A stretch of 24,924 nucleotides of DNA from DASUVJ01 sp036378995 (GTDB taxonomy: Bacteria > Patescibacteriota > Saccharimonadia > Saccharimonadales > Saccharimonadaceae), in the NCBI GenBank assembly GCA_036378995.1, contig DASUVJ010000063.1:1-24924 (forward strand), in the 5' to 3' direction. Under the pieces are notes generated by a model. That model saw nothing but the letters and a program-made list of their open reading frames with translations. It had not been told where the DNA came from and searched no databases. Position numbers and translations under genes: made by a program. Position 1 is the first letter of the stretch. Each line of letters opens with the position of its first letter. Below are positions 7,072 to 15,610 of the stretch, in pieces.

Positions 7072-8151
7072 ATGGCAACTAAAGCCGCAATAACAATGGA
7101 CGAATTGCTCGCTTCCCACGAGGACAGCGTCAAGCAACTAACAGCAGGAGAGGTGATCACCGGTACGGTTCTTTCGCTTCGTAAACACGAAGTACTGATC
7201 GACCTCGGCGCTCAGGGTGTAGGTTACGTACCTCGCCGCGAAGTCGGTTTCTCTCGCGCTCTTAAAGAGGGTGACGAAGTAACGGCAAGTGTCGTTGACG
7301 CCGAACTCGACAACGGCTACTCACTGCTATCACTGCGTAAAGCAGCAAAAGACCGCGGTTGGGAAGAAGTTGCAGCCAAGCTGGAAAGCGGCGAGATCAT
7401 CGAAGTATCTCCATACGATGCAAACCGTGGTGGTCTGCTCGTTGAATACGAAGGTGTCCGCGGATTCCTGCCTGTTTCGCAGCTTTCTGCTGAACACTAC
7501 CCACGCGTCGGCTCAAGCGACAAAGACGAAATCCTTCAGCGCCTCAACGCCCTCGTTGGTCAGACACTCAAGGTGCGTATCCTTGACAGCGATCGCAAGG
7601 CAAACAAGCTGATCTTCTCTGAAAAGGAAGCAGTCAAAGAGGGTCTCGCAGAGCGTTTCGAAAAACTAAAGGTTGGCGACAAAGTTACCGGTGTTGTAAC
7701 TGGTGTCGTAGACTTTGGTGTATTCGTTAACGTCGAAGGTATCGAAGGTCTGGTACACATCTCAGAAATCAGCTGGGAGCGTGTTAATAACCCAAGCGAC
7801 TACGTAAAGGTTGGCCAGACAATCGAAGCTAAGATTATTTCGATCGACAAGGACCGCCTCAGCCTTAGCATCAAGCAGCTGACTCAGGACCCATGGCTCG
7901 ACGAAGTTGAGCAGTTCAAATCTGGCGACAGCGTCGAAGGTACGGTTACTCGTATTACTCCATTTGGTGCTTTCGTTCAGATTAGCCCGGCTGTTGAAGC
8001 ACTCGTTCACATCAGTGAACTTGGCGACGGCAACGACGTAGACCCTGAGAAGGTCTTCACGCTCAACGAGCGCAAAAACTTTGTCGTACTTGATATCGAC
8101 AAAGAAAACCGCAAGATCTCTCTGAGCCTTGCAGACAAAAAGAACAAATAA
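7072..8151 (+). CDS. rpsA: 30S ribosomal protein S1, four S1 domains
   Basis: 359 residues from ATG 7072. Four S1 (OB-fold) repeats are visible, beginning near TAGEVITGTV, ESGEIIEVSP, KVGDKVTGVV and FKSGDSVEGTV; the third and fourth carry the canonical GLVHISE and ALVHISE motifs. S1 binds mRNA on the small subunit and helps recruit messages with weak Shine-Dalgarno sites. E. coli S1 has six domains; four is usual in Gram-positives and reduced genomes. A longer frame from GTG 7027 would add 15 residues (behind AGGAG at 7010-7014), but the stronger Shine-Dalgarno favours 7072. It is followed by infB 58 bases downstream. Confidence 0.93.
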   Translation: MATKAAITMDELLASHEDSVKQLTAGEVITGTVLSLRKHEVLIDLGAQGVGYVPRREVGFSRALKEGDEVTASVVDAELDNGYSLLSLRKAAKDRGWEEVAAKLESGEIIEVSPYDANRGGLLVEYEGVRGFLPVSQLSAEHYPRVGSSDKDEILQRLNALVGQTLKVRILDSDRKANKLIFSEKEAVKEGLAERFEKLKVGDKVTGVVTGVVDFGVFVNVEGIEGLVHISEISWERVNNPSDYVKVGQTIEAKIISIDKDRLSLSIKQLTQDPWLDEVEQFKSGDSVEGTVTRITPFGAFVQISPAVEALVHISELGDGNDVDPEKVFTLNERKNFVVLDIDKENRKISLSLADKKNK

Positions 8152-8157
8152 CCCCAG

Positions 8158-8201
8158 ACCACGTGAGGTGGTAAACCGTCAAAAGTGACGGGCGAAAGGA
8201 G
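8158..8201 (+). promoter_or_regulatory. rpsA-infB intergenic hairpins and infB ribosome binding site
   Basis: Two short hairpins, ACCAC/GTGGT (8158-8172) and CCGTC/GACGG (8176-8191), precede AAGGAG (8196-8201), which is 8 bases from the infB ATG. There is no T run, so these look like leader or mRNA-stability structures rather than a terminator. Confidence 0.5.
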
Positions 8202-8209
8202 CACTATTA

Positions 8210-9982
8210 ATGAGCCAAGAGAAAGTACTTGTTGTCGCTGACTCAATTACTGTGGGAGAATTGGCTGAAACGCTCAATTTGCCCGTCACTACTTTGATTG
8301 GTGAGTTGTTTAAAAACGGTATCGTTGCAACCATCAATCAGCGAATTGATTTTGAAACAGCGACAATTATTGTCGAAGAGCTCGGCCTTGATGTCGAACT
8401 CCAAAAAAAGGAAGCCAGCCAAACCGTCGAGCGAAAAGCCCATCAGCTTTCTGACCGCGCCGTTGACCGCCCGCCGATCGTGGCGGTAATGGGTCACGTT
8501 GACCACGGTAAAACCAGTCTGCTTGACGCTATTCTTGGTACTAAAACGACCGAGGGTGAAGCTGGCGGTATTACGCAGCACATTAGCGCGTACCAGACCG
8601 TTCGCAAGGACCGTTCGATCACATTGCTCGACACTCCAGGTCACGAAGCTTTCGCTGCGCTTCGCCAGCACGGAGCGACACTGACAGATGTCGTTATTAT
8701 TGTCGTTGCAGCAGATGACGGTGTAAAGCCGCAAACGGTTGAGGCGATTCGCTTTGCCCAGACAGCTAACGCAAAAATCGTCGTCGCCATCAACAAGATG
8801 GACAAAGAAACGGCCAACCCGCAGCTCGTAAAGACTCAGCTTGCCAGTGAACATAACCTTAACCCAGAAGAATGGGGTGGCAGCACGGTTATGGTCGAGG
8901 TAAGTGCCAAAACCGGCCAAAACATCGACAAACTGCTCGATATGGTACTGCTTGTTGCCGACATGGAAGAACTCAAAGCTGATGTTGACGTACCGGCTGA
9001 GGGACTTGTGATCGAATCTCACATGGAGACTGGTCGCGGATCTGTCGTTGGGCTTCTGGTAGAGCAGGGTGAACTCCGCCCGGGTCACTTCCTGGTAGCA
9101 GGCACCGCTTACGGCAAGGTTCGTACGCTGCTTGATTTTGCCGGAAAGACTATCAAGTCCGCTGGTCCATCAACTCCCGTTACGGTAACCGGATTTAAAG
9201 AACTTCCGCAGTTTGGTGATGTCTTTACGCTCGTTAAAAACGAAAAAGAAGCACGTCTTGCATCCGAAAAGGCTCGTCTTGAGCGTGAACGCAACGCAGC
9301 AAGCACCAATGTGACCGGCGCTGACCTTCTTAAGATGATGAGCCAAAAGCACGACAGCCAGGAATTGAACGTTATCGTAAAGGCTGACGTTCAAGGATCG
9401 CTTACCTCTGTTATGGATAGTCTCCGCCTTGTTGAGACCGGCGGCCAGATTAACCTCCGCATCGTCGGTAGCGGTGTGGGTAATATTTCCGAGAGCGATA
9501 TTCGTCTTGCCGAAGGTGGCGACACGATCGTTTACGGATTTAATGTCGAACTTCCACCGGCTGTAAAACGCCTCGCGATGCGCGATAAAGTCCAGGTACG
9601 TATCTTCCGTGTGATCTACGAACTGCTTGATGATGCGCGTCAATCAATGGAGGAGATGCTTGCTCCCGAGGTAGTAGAGACTGAAGTGGGCGGACTTACG
9701 ATCAAGGGTATCTTCCGCACACTTAAGGATGAGGTGATCGCCGGCGGTGAAGTAACAGGTGGTAAGGTGACAGCTAATATCCTTGCACGCGTGAAGCGCG
9801 GAGGTGAACAGATCGCTGAAGTTGAGGTTGTAAACGTGCAGCGTCAGCAGCAAGAGGCTAAAGAGGTCTTTGAAGGCGAGATGTGTGGGTTGTCTCTTAA
9901 AACAGATAAAAAGCTCCTTCTTGAAGAAGGTGATAAGCTCGAATTCTTTACTCGCGAGCTCGTGAAACGAACACTTTCATAA
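8210..9982 (+). CDS. infB: Translation initiation factor IF-2
   Basis: 590 residues. Residues about 1-62 are an IF2_N-type helical module. The GTPase domain has G1 GHVDHGKT (95-102), switch II DTPGH (141-145) and NKMD (195-198). Domains II, III and IV follow to the C-terminus, with GSLTSVMDSL and the GGEVTGGKV region near the initiator-tRNA-binding end. IF-2 delivers fMet-tRNA to the 30S subunit and promotes subunit joining. The long, poorly conserved N-terminal region of E. coli IF-2 (890 residues) is missing, so this is a near-minimal form. Its neighbour is rpsA instead of the usual nusA/rbfA, which are not in the window. A terminator follows. Confidence 0.97.
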   Translation: MSQEKVLVVADSITVGELAETLNLPVTTLIGELFKNGIVATINQRIDFETATIIVEELGLDVELQKKEASQTVERKAHQLSDRAVDRPPIVAVMGHVDHGKTSLLDAILGTKTTEGEAGGITQHISAYQTVRKDRSITLLDTPGHEAFAALRQHGATLTDVVIIVVAADDGVKPQTVEAIRFAQTANAKIVVAINKMDKETANPQLVKTQLASEHNLNPEEWGGSTVMVEVSAKTGQNIDKLLDMVLLVADMEELKADVDVPAEGLVIESHMETGRGSVVGLLVEQGELRPGHFLVAGTAYGKVRTLLDFAGKTIKSAGPSTPVTVTGFKELPQFGDVFTLVKNEKEARLASEKARLERERNAASTNVTGADLLKMMSQKHDSQELNVIVKADVQGSLTSVMDSLRLVETGGQINLRIVGSGVGNISESDIRLAEGGDTIVYGFNVELPPAVKRLAMRDKVQVRIFRVIYELLDDARQSMEEMLAPEVVETEVGGLTIKGIFRTLKDEVIAGGEVTGGKVTANILARVKRGGEQIAEVEVVNVQRQQQEAKEVFEGEMCGLSLKTDKKLLLEEGDKLEFFTRELVKRTLS

Positions 9983-9999
9983 TCGGATGAACTCTAACG

Positions 10000-10030
10000 A
10001 ATAACCGCCTAGAATTTCTAGGTGGTTATT
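10000..10030 (+). terminator. Rho-independent terminator after infB
   Basis: AATAACCGCCTAGA pairs with TCTAGGTGGTTATT around a small loop, with one G-U pair and T-rich downstream bases. Confidence 0.85.
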
Positions 10031-10056
10031 TTATAGTAACCTCCCAATGCTTATAC

Positions 10057-10085
10057 TTGACTTTAATGCAAAACTATGATAGTAT
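10057..10085 (+). promoter_or_regulatory. Promoter of the acidic repeat protein gene
   Basis: TTGACT (10057-10062), 17 bases, TAGTAT (10080-10085) preceded by an extended TGA. Predicted start near 10092 gives a 60-base, A-rich leader. Confidence 0.75.
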
Positions 10086-10130
10086 TCAAGCATAAGGTAA
10101 ACAAAGATCAAAAAACAAAAATAAGTAATA

Positions 10131-10143
10131 TCTCCAAAGGAGA
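10131..10143 (+). promoter_or_regulatory. Hairpin that pairs the Shine-Dalgarno site
   Basis: TCTCC (10131-10135), AAA and GGAGA (10139-10143) form a small stem in which the Shine-Dalgarno AAAGGAG of the downstream gene is half buried. The stem is short, so any masking would be mild or condition-dependent. Confidence 0.45.
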
Positions 10144-10152
10144 CCACTAGCA

Positions 10153-11715
10153 ATGAGTGAACGTAATCCTGCCCGATTTAATACAAGTCCCAATGCCCAG
10201 AATCGTACTGATACAGAAAAAGCTCGTCTAAAGGCTGAATTCGAAGCAGCAGAAGCTGCTCGTTACGAAGCTGCTTTTAGTGAAGACGATTACAACGAAG
10301 CTATGGCACGCCGCGAAACGGCTTCAGATGCCGCCGAATATGATGCAAACGTTGCAATCGAAGGCCGCATTATGGAAAGCCCTAAGGCTAAGTTTATGTA
10401 CATGTTGGCGCAGCAAGTTGCCGAACTTCGCGCTAACGGTGGCGAGCCTGAGATTATTAACGACAAAGAAAATAAGATTCAGGAACTCATGGAAGCTTAC
10501 GCTGAAGAAGCGTACGCAAACCATGATGCTGCTATGCGTGCCGCTGAAATGGAACGCGATACCGTTAAAGGCCGTGAGATTCGTGCTGCCAAAGAAGCTG
10601 AAGCAGAAGCTGAGCTTGCGAAACGTCTTGAAGAAGCCGATTTCATCATTAACTCTACCGACAGTGCTTGGGTAGAAGAAAAACTCGGTGGTTCTAAGAG
10701 CAGTACCGAAGTCGAACGTCTTCGCGCCGGTGGTGAATTGCCACACAATCCAGACGCAGATGATGACGAGCTAGAAGCACTGCGAAGTGGCGGTGAATTG
10801 CCCATCAACCCTGACGATGATGACGAAGAACTTAAAAAGCTTCGTGATGACGGCGAACTTGCACCTAATCCAGACGATACTCCTAAGGCCGACGAAGTTA
10901 AGCGCGATGGCGAAGAGTCTTACTTAAGTAAAGAGGATGCTCTTAAAGAAGCCTACGACGAATACGAAAAGGTCGAAGGTGTTCCATATGATGCCGACAA
11001 GGGTCGTCTAAGTAAAGAAGACGCCTTGAAGGTAGCCTACGACGAGTACGAAACTCGTGAAGGTGCCCCATATGATGTTGATAAAGGTCGCGAAAAAGAT
11101 GTAGAAAAAGCCCGTGAAATGGCAATTGCAGAAGACCAGGATCGTACTCTGGGTACTGCTGCTGAAGTCTGGGACGAAGCTCACGAAGAGAATGACCGCC
11201 GTAACACACCTAAAGTTAAGTGGTGGAAGAATCCGGGCGCATACATCGGTGCTATGTTTACTGTACGCAGCGGTGAAGCTATGGAAAAATGGCGCGGAAG
11301 TCGTCGTACGACGAAGATTGCTATCGGTGTGGTTGCGATCGCAGCCGCAGCCGGACTTGTAAAACTTGGTTACGACCTCTTTAACGATCCTAACGTTGAT
11401 CCAAACAATCTGCCTGATGGTACTGGTAAGACTCCTGGTACGCCTCCAGAAGTACCAACTACCCCTGAAATTCCAACTCCTAAGCCAGAATCTTTCTCTG
11501 ACGCAGCCCGTCTTGTAGAAAACAGCGAAGGCTGGTACCAGACCTTTAACGAAATGAACATTCCTCAGAGCGAATGGTCAGAACTTCTGAACAAGGTCGG
11601 TCCCGACCTAGCGGAAAACGGTTGGGCATACAAGATGCCTAACGGCGAATGGGGTATTAGCCAGCCAGGTAAGCTCCCACAGGATATGCTAGAATTGATT
11701 CAGAGGAATCGATAA
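10153..11715 (+). CDS. Acidic repeat protein with one membrane span, unknown function
   Basis: 520 residues. 1-185 is Ala/Glu/Arg-rich and predicted helical or coiled coil. 187-246 is three back-to-back 20-residue repeats (core LRxGGELPxNPDxDDDE). 258-313 is two 28-residue repeats starting LSKEDALK and ending DKGR. A basic patch (RGSRRTTK) leads into one membrane span at about 389-407 (IAIGVVAIAAAAGLVKLGY). A Pro/Thr-rich linker (about 425-448) and a C-terminal domain of about 70 residues with many Trp (GWYQTF, SEWSEL, GWAYKM, GEWGIS) follow. Positive-inside topology puts the acidic repeats in the cytoplasm and the Trp-rich domain outside. I recognise no family. It shares a transcript direction with the DUF5663-like gene 33 bases downstream and has its own strong promoter. 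Confidence 0.85.
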   Translation: MSERNPARFNTSPNAQNRTDTEKARLKAEFEAAEAARYEAAFSEDDYNEAMARRETASDAAEYDANVAIEGRIMESPKAKFMYMLAQQVAELRANGGEPEIINDKENKIQELMEAYAEEAYANHDAAMRAAEMERDTVKGREIRAAKEAEAEAELAKRLEEADFIINSTDSAWVEEKLGGSKSSTEVERLRAGGELPHNPDADDDELEALRSGGELPINPDDDDEELKKLRDDGELAPNPDDTPKADEVKRDGEESYLSKEDALKEAYDEYEKVEGVPYDADKGRLSKEDALKVAYDEYETREGAPYDVDKGREKDVEKAREMAIAEDQDRTLGTAAEVWDEAHEENDRRNTPKVKWWKNPGAYIGAMFTVRSGEAMEKWRGSRRTTKIAIGVVAIAAAAGLVKLGYDLFNDPNVDPNNLPDGTGKTPGTPPEVPTTPEIPTPKPESFSDAARLVENSEGWYQTFNEMNIPQSEWSELLNKVGPDLAENGWAYKMPNGEWGISQPGKLPQDMLELIQRNR

Positions 11716-11748
11716 GCAGCATTAAGCGAGCGAAAGGTAAAATAAAAA

Positions 11749-12168
11749 ATGTTTCAACTTGACGACCAATTTCTCAAAGACCTAGGAGTCGACCAGCTTC
11801 CCGAAGATCAGAAACAGGCATTCCTAGAGCACATCTACAGCCAGCTCGAGCTCCGTGTAGGTACACGCCTCTCAGAAGGACTCAGCGATGACCAGCTTGC
11901 CGAATTCGAATCCTTCGTGGATCGCGACGACGAAAAGGTCAAAGCATGGATTAGTGCAAACGCCCCGGATTACGCCAACGACCAAGCCTTTCAGCAGCTA
12001 AAGAGCGGTGCACCTGAAGGAACGACCGAATCGGTCCTGATGGCAGAATACGCCTCACTAAAGTGGCTTGGAATGAACCGACCGGATTACCGCGAGGTTG
12101 TACAGCAGGTACTCAATGAAATCAAACAAGAAATCATTAGTAACCGCGACGCGATTCTTGGCAACTAA
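11749..12168 (+). CDS. DUF5663-like small acidic protein
   Basis: 139 residues, acidic, helical, without cysteine, signal sequence or membrane span. The N-terminus (LDDQFLKDLGVDQLPEDQ, then FLEHIYSQLELRVG) resembles DUF5663, a family I associate with Patescibacteria; the resemblance is from memory and moderate. Function is unknown. GAAAGG at 11732-11737 is a weak Shine-Dalgarno 11 bases from the ATG, and TAAAAT (11738-11743) 5 bases upstream might be a -10 box for a leaderless message. Its stop codon interlocks with the stop of fmt on the other strand, with no terminator between. Confidence 0.75.
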   Translation: MFQLDDQFLKDLGVDQLPEDQKQAFLEHIYSQLELRVGTRLSEGLSDDQLAEFESFVDRDDEKVKAWISANAPDYANDQAFQQLKSGAPEGTTESVLMAEYASLKWLGMNRPDYREVVQQVLNEIKQEIISNRDAILGN

Positions 12169-13052
12169 AGGTTGTAGCCGTTAATAAAATCAGATGAGTT
12201 CATTCGGCGGCCGCTTGGCGCAATGAGTTCATCAATCGATAGAAAAGCACCGTCTTGGCATAAAAGGTCGAGCGGTGTTTTTTGTTGGTCGGAAATATGT
12301 GCTTTCGTAATAATAATCTCGTGATCGTTAATGCTTACCTTAGTTTTTGGGAAGCCAAGATTTGCACGAACATGACGCTCTGCGTCGATTGAAGAGACGG
12401 CCGAGAGGTCTATCTTGGCGTCCTCTTTTTGCAGCAGTTTACAGTAAGTTGCCCTGGAATCATCCTGTGGCTTAGGTCGAGTAGAGCCATCTAAAATGCC
12501 AGGCAGCGTTTCAAGCAGAAGATTCGTGCCAACGTCGGCAAGCGCATGATAGAGCTCTGGGCGGGTCTCGGTGCCAGTTAATGGGTGTTCCTTGGAAACA
12601 TAGACGGGCCCTGCGTCCATTTCTTTAGATAGCTGCATGATCGATACGCCGGTAACCGCATCTCCGTTTTTAATAGCCGACTCGATAGGAGAGGGGCCGC
12701 GATATTTTGGCAGGAGAGAAGGGTGAACATTAATGATGCCAGGGTTAAAGAGGTCGATGATACTTTGTGGAATGATTTTACCGTAGCTTACGAGTACGGC
12801 GGCTGGGTTATCGATACTTTTAATATCATCAATAATTTCGGAAAGCTTTGTGGGCTGCCAGACGGGAATATTGTGTTTTGTAGCAAGGACTTTTACACTC
12901 GGCGGACTAAGCTGCTGGCCGCGGCCCTTTTTACTGTCAGGTTTTGTAACGACGGCGCCGATGTTGTAGCCGGCTTCAATGAGGCCGGTGAGCGCCGTGA
13001 GGCTAAATTCCTCAGTCCCAAAGAATATGATTGTTCTTGATGTGTTCGTCAT
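12165..13052 (-). CDS. fmt: Methionyl-tRNA formyltransferase
   Basis: 295 residues from the ATG at 13052 (MTNTSRTIIFFGTEEFS); a longer frame to 13151 only runs back into def. The N-terminal Rossmann part has FFGTEEFS. The formyl-transfer core INVHPSLLPKYRGPSPIE and MQLSKEMDAGPVY supplies the catalytic Asn-His-Asp set. The C-terminal tRNA-binding subdomain is shorter than in E. coli Fmt (315 residues). It formylates Met-tRNA(fMet) with 10-formyl-THF. The start overlaps the end of def by 41 bases, the classic def-fmt pairing. Confidence 0.95.
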   Translation of the reverse strand: MTNTSRTIIFFGTEEFSLTALTGLIEAGYNIGAVVTKPDSKKGRGQQLSPPSVKVLATKHNIPVWQPTKLSEIIDDIKSIDNPAAVLVSYGKIIPQSIIDLFNPGIINVHPSLLPKYRGPSPIESAIKNGDAVTGVSIMQLSKEMDAGPVYVSKEHPLTGTETRPELYHALADVGTNLLLETLPGILDGSTRPKPQDDSRATYCKLLQKEDAKIDLSAVSSIDAERHVRANLGFPKTKVSINDHEIIITKAHISDQQKTPLDLLCQDGAFLSIDELIAPSGRRMNSSDFINGYNL

Positions 13053-13587
13053 AATCAAGCGGAAGGAGCTCGCCTTTCTCGTCGAGTTTATAAAATGCGT
13101 CGGTTTTGTCACGAATGTGGTCGATGAAAACGACGCCGTTGGTGTGGTCAATTTCGTGCTGGATGACTCGGGCGAGGAAGCCTTCAGCCTTGAAGCGCAC
13201 TTCTTTACCTTCGAGGTCGAGGGCTTTTACGCGAACTTTCGAGTAGCGGGCAACTTTGCCGTAGACGCCGCCAACACTGAGACAGCCCTCGTAATCTTCA
13301 ATGAGTGCCCCTTCGAATTTAACGATTTCAGGGTTAATGAGGGGGGTAAAGTGACGTTCTGATTTATCATCAAAGTCGCTGCGAATAATAACCACGCGCT
13401 GCATGTTATCTACCTGGACGGCGGCAAGGGCGGCGCTGATCTCGTGAGGACGCGAATCCTCCCAGTCAAGCGAAGCAGTCGTCATGTCGTCGATCAGTTT
13501 AATTGTGTCATCAGTAATGACGTGCACGCGTGAGGACTTCTCGCGCAGGTGCGGGTTGGGCAGCGTTATGATGTCTTCTTTCTTCAT
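13012..13587 (-). CDS. def: Peptide deformylase
   Basis: 191 residues. Motif 2 is EGCLS (100-104, metal ligand C102) and motif 3 is HEIDH (144-148, ligands H144 and H148, catalytic E145), so the enzyme should be active. Motif 1, usually GxGLAAxQ, reads SAALAAVQ (51-58): the two glycines are replaced but the catalytic Gln58 is kept. There is a C-terminal extension of about 25 residues ending NNHILWD. It removes formyl from nascent chains. It follows priA by 26 bases and overlaps fmt, giving a priA-def-fmt unit. Confidence 0.95.
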   Translation of the reverse strand: MKKEDIITLPNPHLREKSSRVHVITDDTIKLIDDMTTASLDWEDSRPHEISAALAAVQVDNMQRVVIIRSDFDDKSERHFTPLINPEIVKFEGALIEDYEGCLSVGGVYGKVARYSKVRVKALDLEGKEVRFKAEGFLARVIQHEIDHTNGVVFIDHIRDKTDAFYKLDEKGELLPLDYDEHIKNNHILWD

Positions 13588-13613
13588 TTACTCCAGTATA
13601 ACAGATATGAAGG

Positions 13614-15563
13614 CTAGATGAGGCTGATTGGATCGAGTTCGCTTTGCCAATGTGTCGGGGGAAGAAAATCGAGTGCTTTAACGAGATTGGCGCGACGCGA
13701 AGAGCGGAGAACGAGCTGCCACCGATATGTGTCGTGTTGGCGTTCGTAGAATGCGGGCGTAGGGCCAAGGATTTGTATATGCGAAGGCAACTCACGACGC
13801 AATACACCTGCGAGCTGCCGGGCATTTTTAATAGCGGCTGCTTCGGTTTTGTAGACGCACGTCAGCTTTAATAGATAGCTAAATGGCGGAAAGTGACCGC
13901 GCTTTCGTTCATCCAGGGCGGTTGAGTAAAACGCTTCGTAGTCCTGGGCTATTCCCGAGACGACTGACGGGTGTGTCGGTTGGTAACTTTGTACGACGAC
14001 GTCTGTTTTATGATGCGAACGTCCGACGCGCCCGATGACCTGCGCGAGCAGCTGGAAGGTACGTTCAGATGATGCGTAGTCAGGCAGGGATAGTCCTGCG
14101 TCAGCCTGAATAACTCCTACGGTCCGCAGTTTTGGAAGATCCAGGCCCTTTGCTATTACCTGCGTTCCGACGATAATGTCGATGTCGCCCTCGTAAAGTT
14201 CTTTGTAGCGTTTATCGACGGATTCACCAGTCTCGTTATCACCGTCAAAGCGAGCGATGACTTTTTTAGGAAAGAACTTTTGCAGCTCAGATTCGATGAG
14301 CTTTGTACCGATGCCTTTATGAATAATGTCGGCCGAATGACACTCCGGACAGCTTGTAGGTACGCGCTCTGTCGTATCGCAAATATGACAGCGCAGCTGA
14401 TGTTTATCTGCATGAAGCGTGTAGGGGACGAAGCAGCGAGGGCAGATTGCTGACCACCCACAGTTTTCGCATAATGTCGTAGATGCGCTGCCGCGCCGGT
14501 TATGGAAAATCAATGCCTGGTTGCCTGACGCAAGTGTCTCCTCGAGCTTTAAGAGTAGCTTATCTGATAAGAAGCGATGCTTCTTGAAATTTGCTCGTTT
14601 AGTCATATCAACGAGCGTTACATCTGGCTTTACGGCGCCTTCGCGTGCGCGCGAACTCATGGAAATGATAGGACGATCGGACGACTCGGCCAGATAATAA
14701 TCGGCAATAGAAGGAGTGGCGGAGCCTAATACCAGCTTTCCTCCAGTAGACTTCATGAGGATACTGGCGGCTCGAAGCGCCGAATAGCGCGGCGCCTGCT
14801 CTTGTTTAAAACTCGGCTCATGCGCCTCATCGATGATGACAAGCCCAACAGAAGCGAGCGGCATAAATAATGCCGAGCGCGGCCCGATGACAACGCGAGG
14901 CTTAGGGGAAGTAAGTGCTTCAATCCAGGCGATATGACGTTCGGCCTCGGTCTGCCGGGAATGGGTAAGGATGATGTCGCTAAAATGGTGAGAGAATTCA
15001 TCTACCACCTGCGAGGTAAGGGCGATCTCGGGTACAAGCACTATGACAGACCGGCCTTTATCGAGTGTACGGCGTGCCTGTTCGATATAGACATGCGTTT
15101 TACCAGAGCCAGTAATGCCATGAAGCAGGGCCGAACCGGGCGGCATATCATCCAGTTGCCTTAAGGCCTGTTTTTGATCTGGAGTGAATACAATTTTTGT
15201 TCGATCACGGAATGAGGCCTGGGATACATTTTCACGTTTGCGGCGGTTTTTTTGAAGGCCGCGTGGCAGGATGGTCTGGAGAACATTTGCGAGATGCGTG
15301 TGATAGTATTCGCTCATCCAACTGGCGAGCTGCACAAGAGGCTCAGGTAGGGCCGGGAGATCTAGGGCATTTACTATGTGCTTTGTGTCGTAGGAGGGTT
15401 TTGTTGTCGGCCGCAAGACAACGCCAATAAGTTGCTTTTTTCCAACTTCGACAATCACAAGCTGACCTACTCGAAGAGCAGCCTCGGATGAATAGGTGAA
15501 GGACGGACTGTTTGCCCGCACGATCTGATTTGGCGCCACCTCGTAGTAGTGCATAATCTTCAT
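13614..15563 (-). CDS. priA: Primosomal protein N' (PriA helicase)
   Basis: 649 residues from ATG 15563 (MKIMHYYEVAP), chosen because AGGAAG lies 4 bases upstream; ATG 15590 is also in frame. The N-terminal 3'-DNA-end-binding domain spans about 1-100. Walker A is HGITGSGKTHVY and Walker B/DEAH is VIIDEAHEPSF. The zinc-binding insert has all eight cysteines (CENC, CPRC, CHIC, CPEC). The C-terminal helicase motif GTQVIAKGLDLP and QVIGRVGR follow. PriA reloads the replisome at stalled forks. It heads priA-def-fmt and is divergent from the phosphoribosyltransferase-like gene. Confidence 0.96.
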   Translation of the reverse strand: MKIMHYYEVAPNQIVRANSPSFTYSSEAALRVGQLVIVEVGKKQLIGVVLRPTTKPSYDTKHIVNALDLPALPEPLVQLASWMSEYYHTHLANVLQTILPRGLQKNRRKRENVSQASFRDRTKIVFTPDQKQALRQLDDMPPGSALLHGITGSGKTHVYIEQARRTLDKGRSVIVLVPEIALTSQVVDEFSHHFSDIILTHSRQTEAERHIAWIEALTSPKPRVVIGPRSALFMPLASVGLVIIDEAHEPSFKQEQAPRYSALRAASILMKSTGGKLVLGSATPSIADYYLAESSDRPIISMSSRAREGAVKPDVTLVDMTKRANFKKHRFLSDKLLLKLEETLASGNQALIFHNRRGSASTTLCENCGWSAICPRCFVPYTLHADKHQLRCHICDTTERVPTSCPECHSADIIHKGIGTKLIESELQKFFPKKVIARFDGDNETGESVDKRYKELYEGDIDIIVGTQVIAKGLDLPKLRTVGVIQADAGLSLPDYASSERTFQLLAQVIGRVGRSHHKTDVVVQSYQPTHPSVVSGIAQDYEAFYSTALDERKRGHFPPFSYLLKLTCVYKTEAAAIKNARQLAGVLRRELPSHIQILGPTPAFYERQHDTYRWQLVLRSSRRANLVKALDFLPPTHWQSELDPISLI

Positions 15564-15610
15564 TATACTTCCTATAGCATCTCTTTTCACTCGTCACATG
15601 GGCATTATGC

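Noticed and set aside
8243..9088. 281-codon minus-strand frame inside infB
   Set aside because: Exact antisense of the IF-2 GTPase domain; no independent motif or start signals.
12165..13151. Longer fmt start at 13151
   Set aside because: The extra 33 residues are out-of-frame def sequence and lack homology to Fmt; ATG 13052 gives the normal N-terminus.
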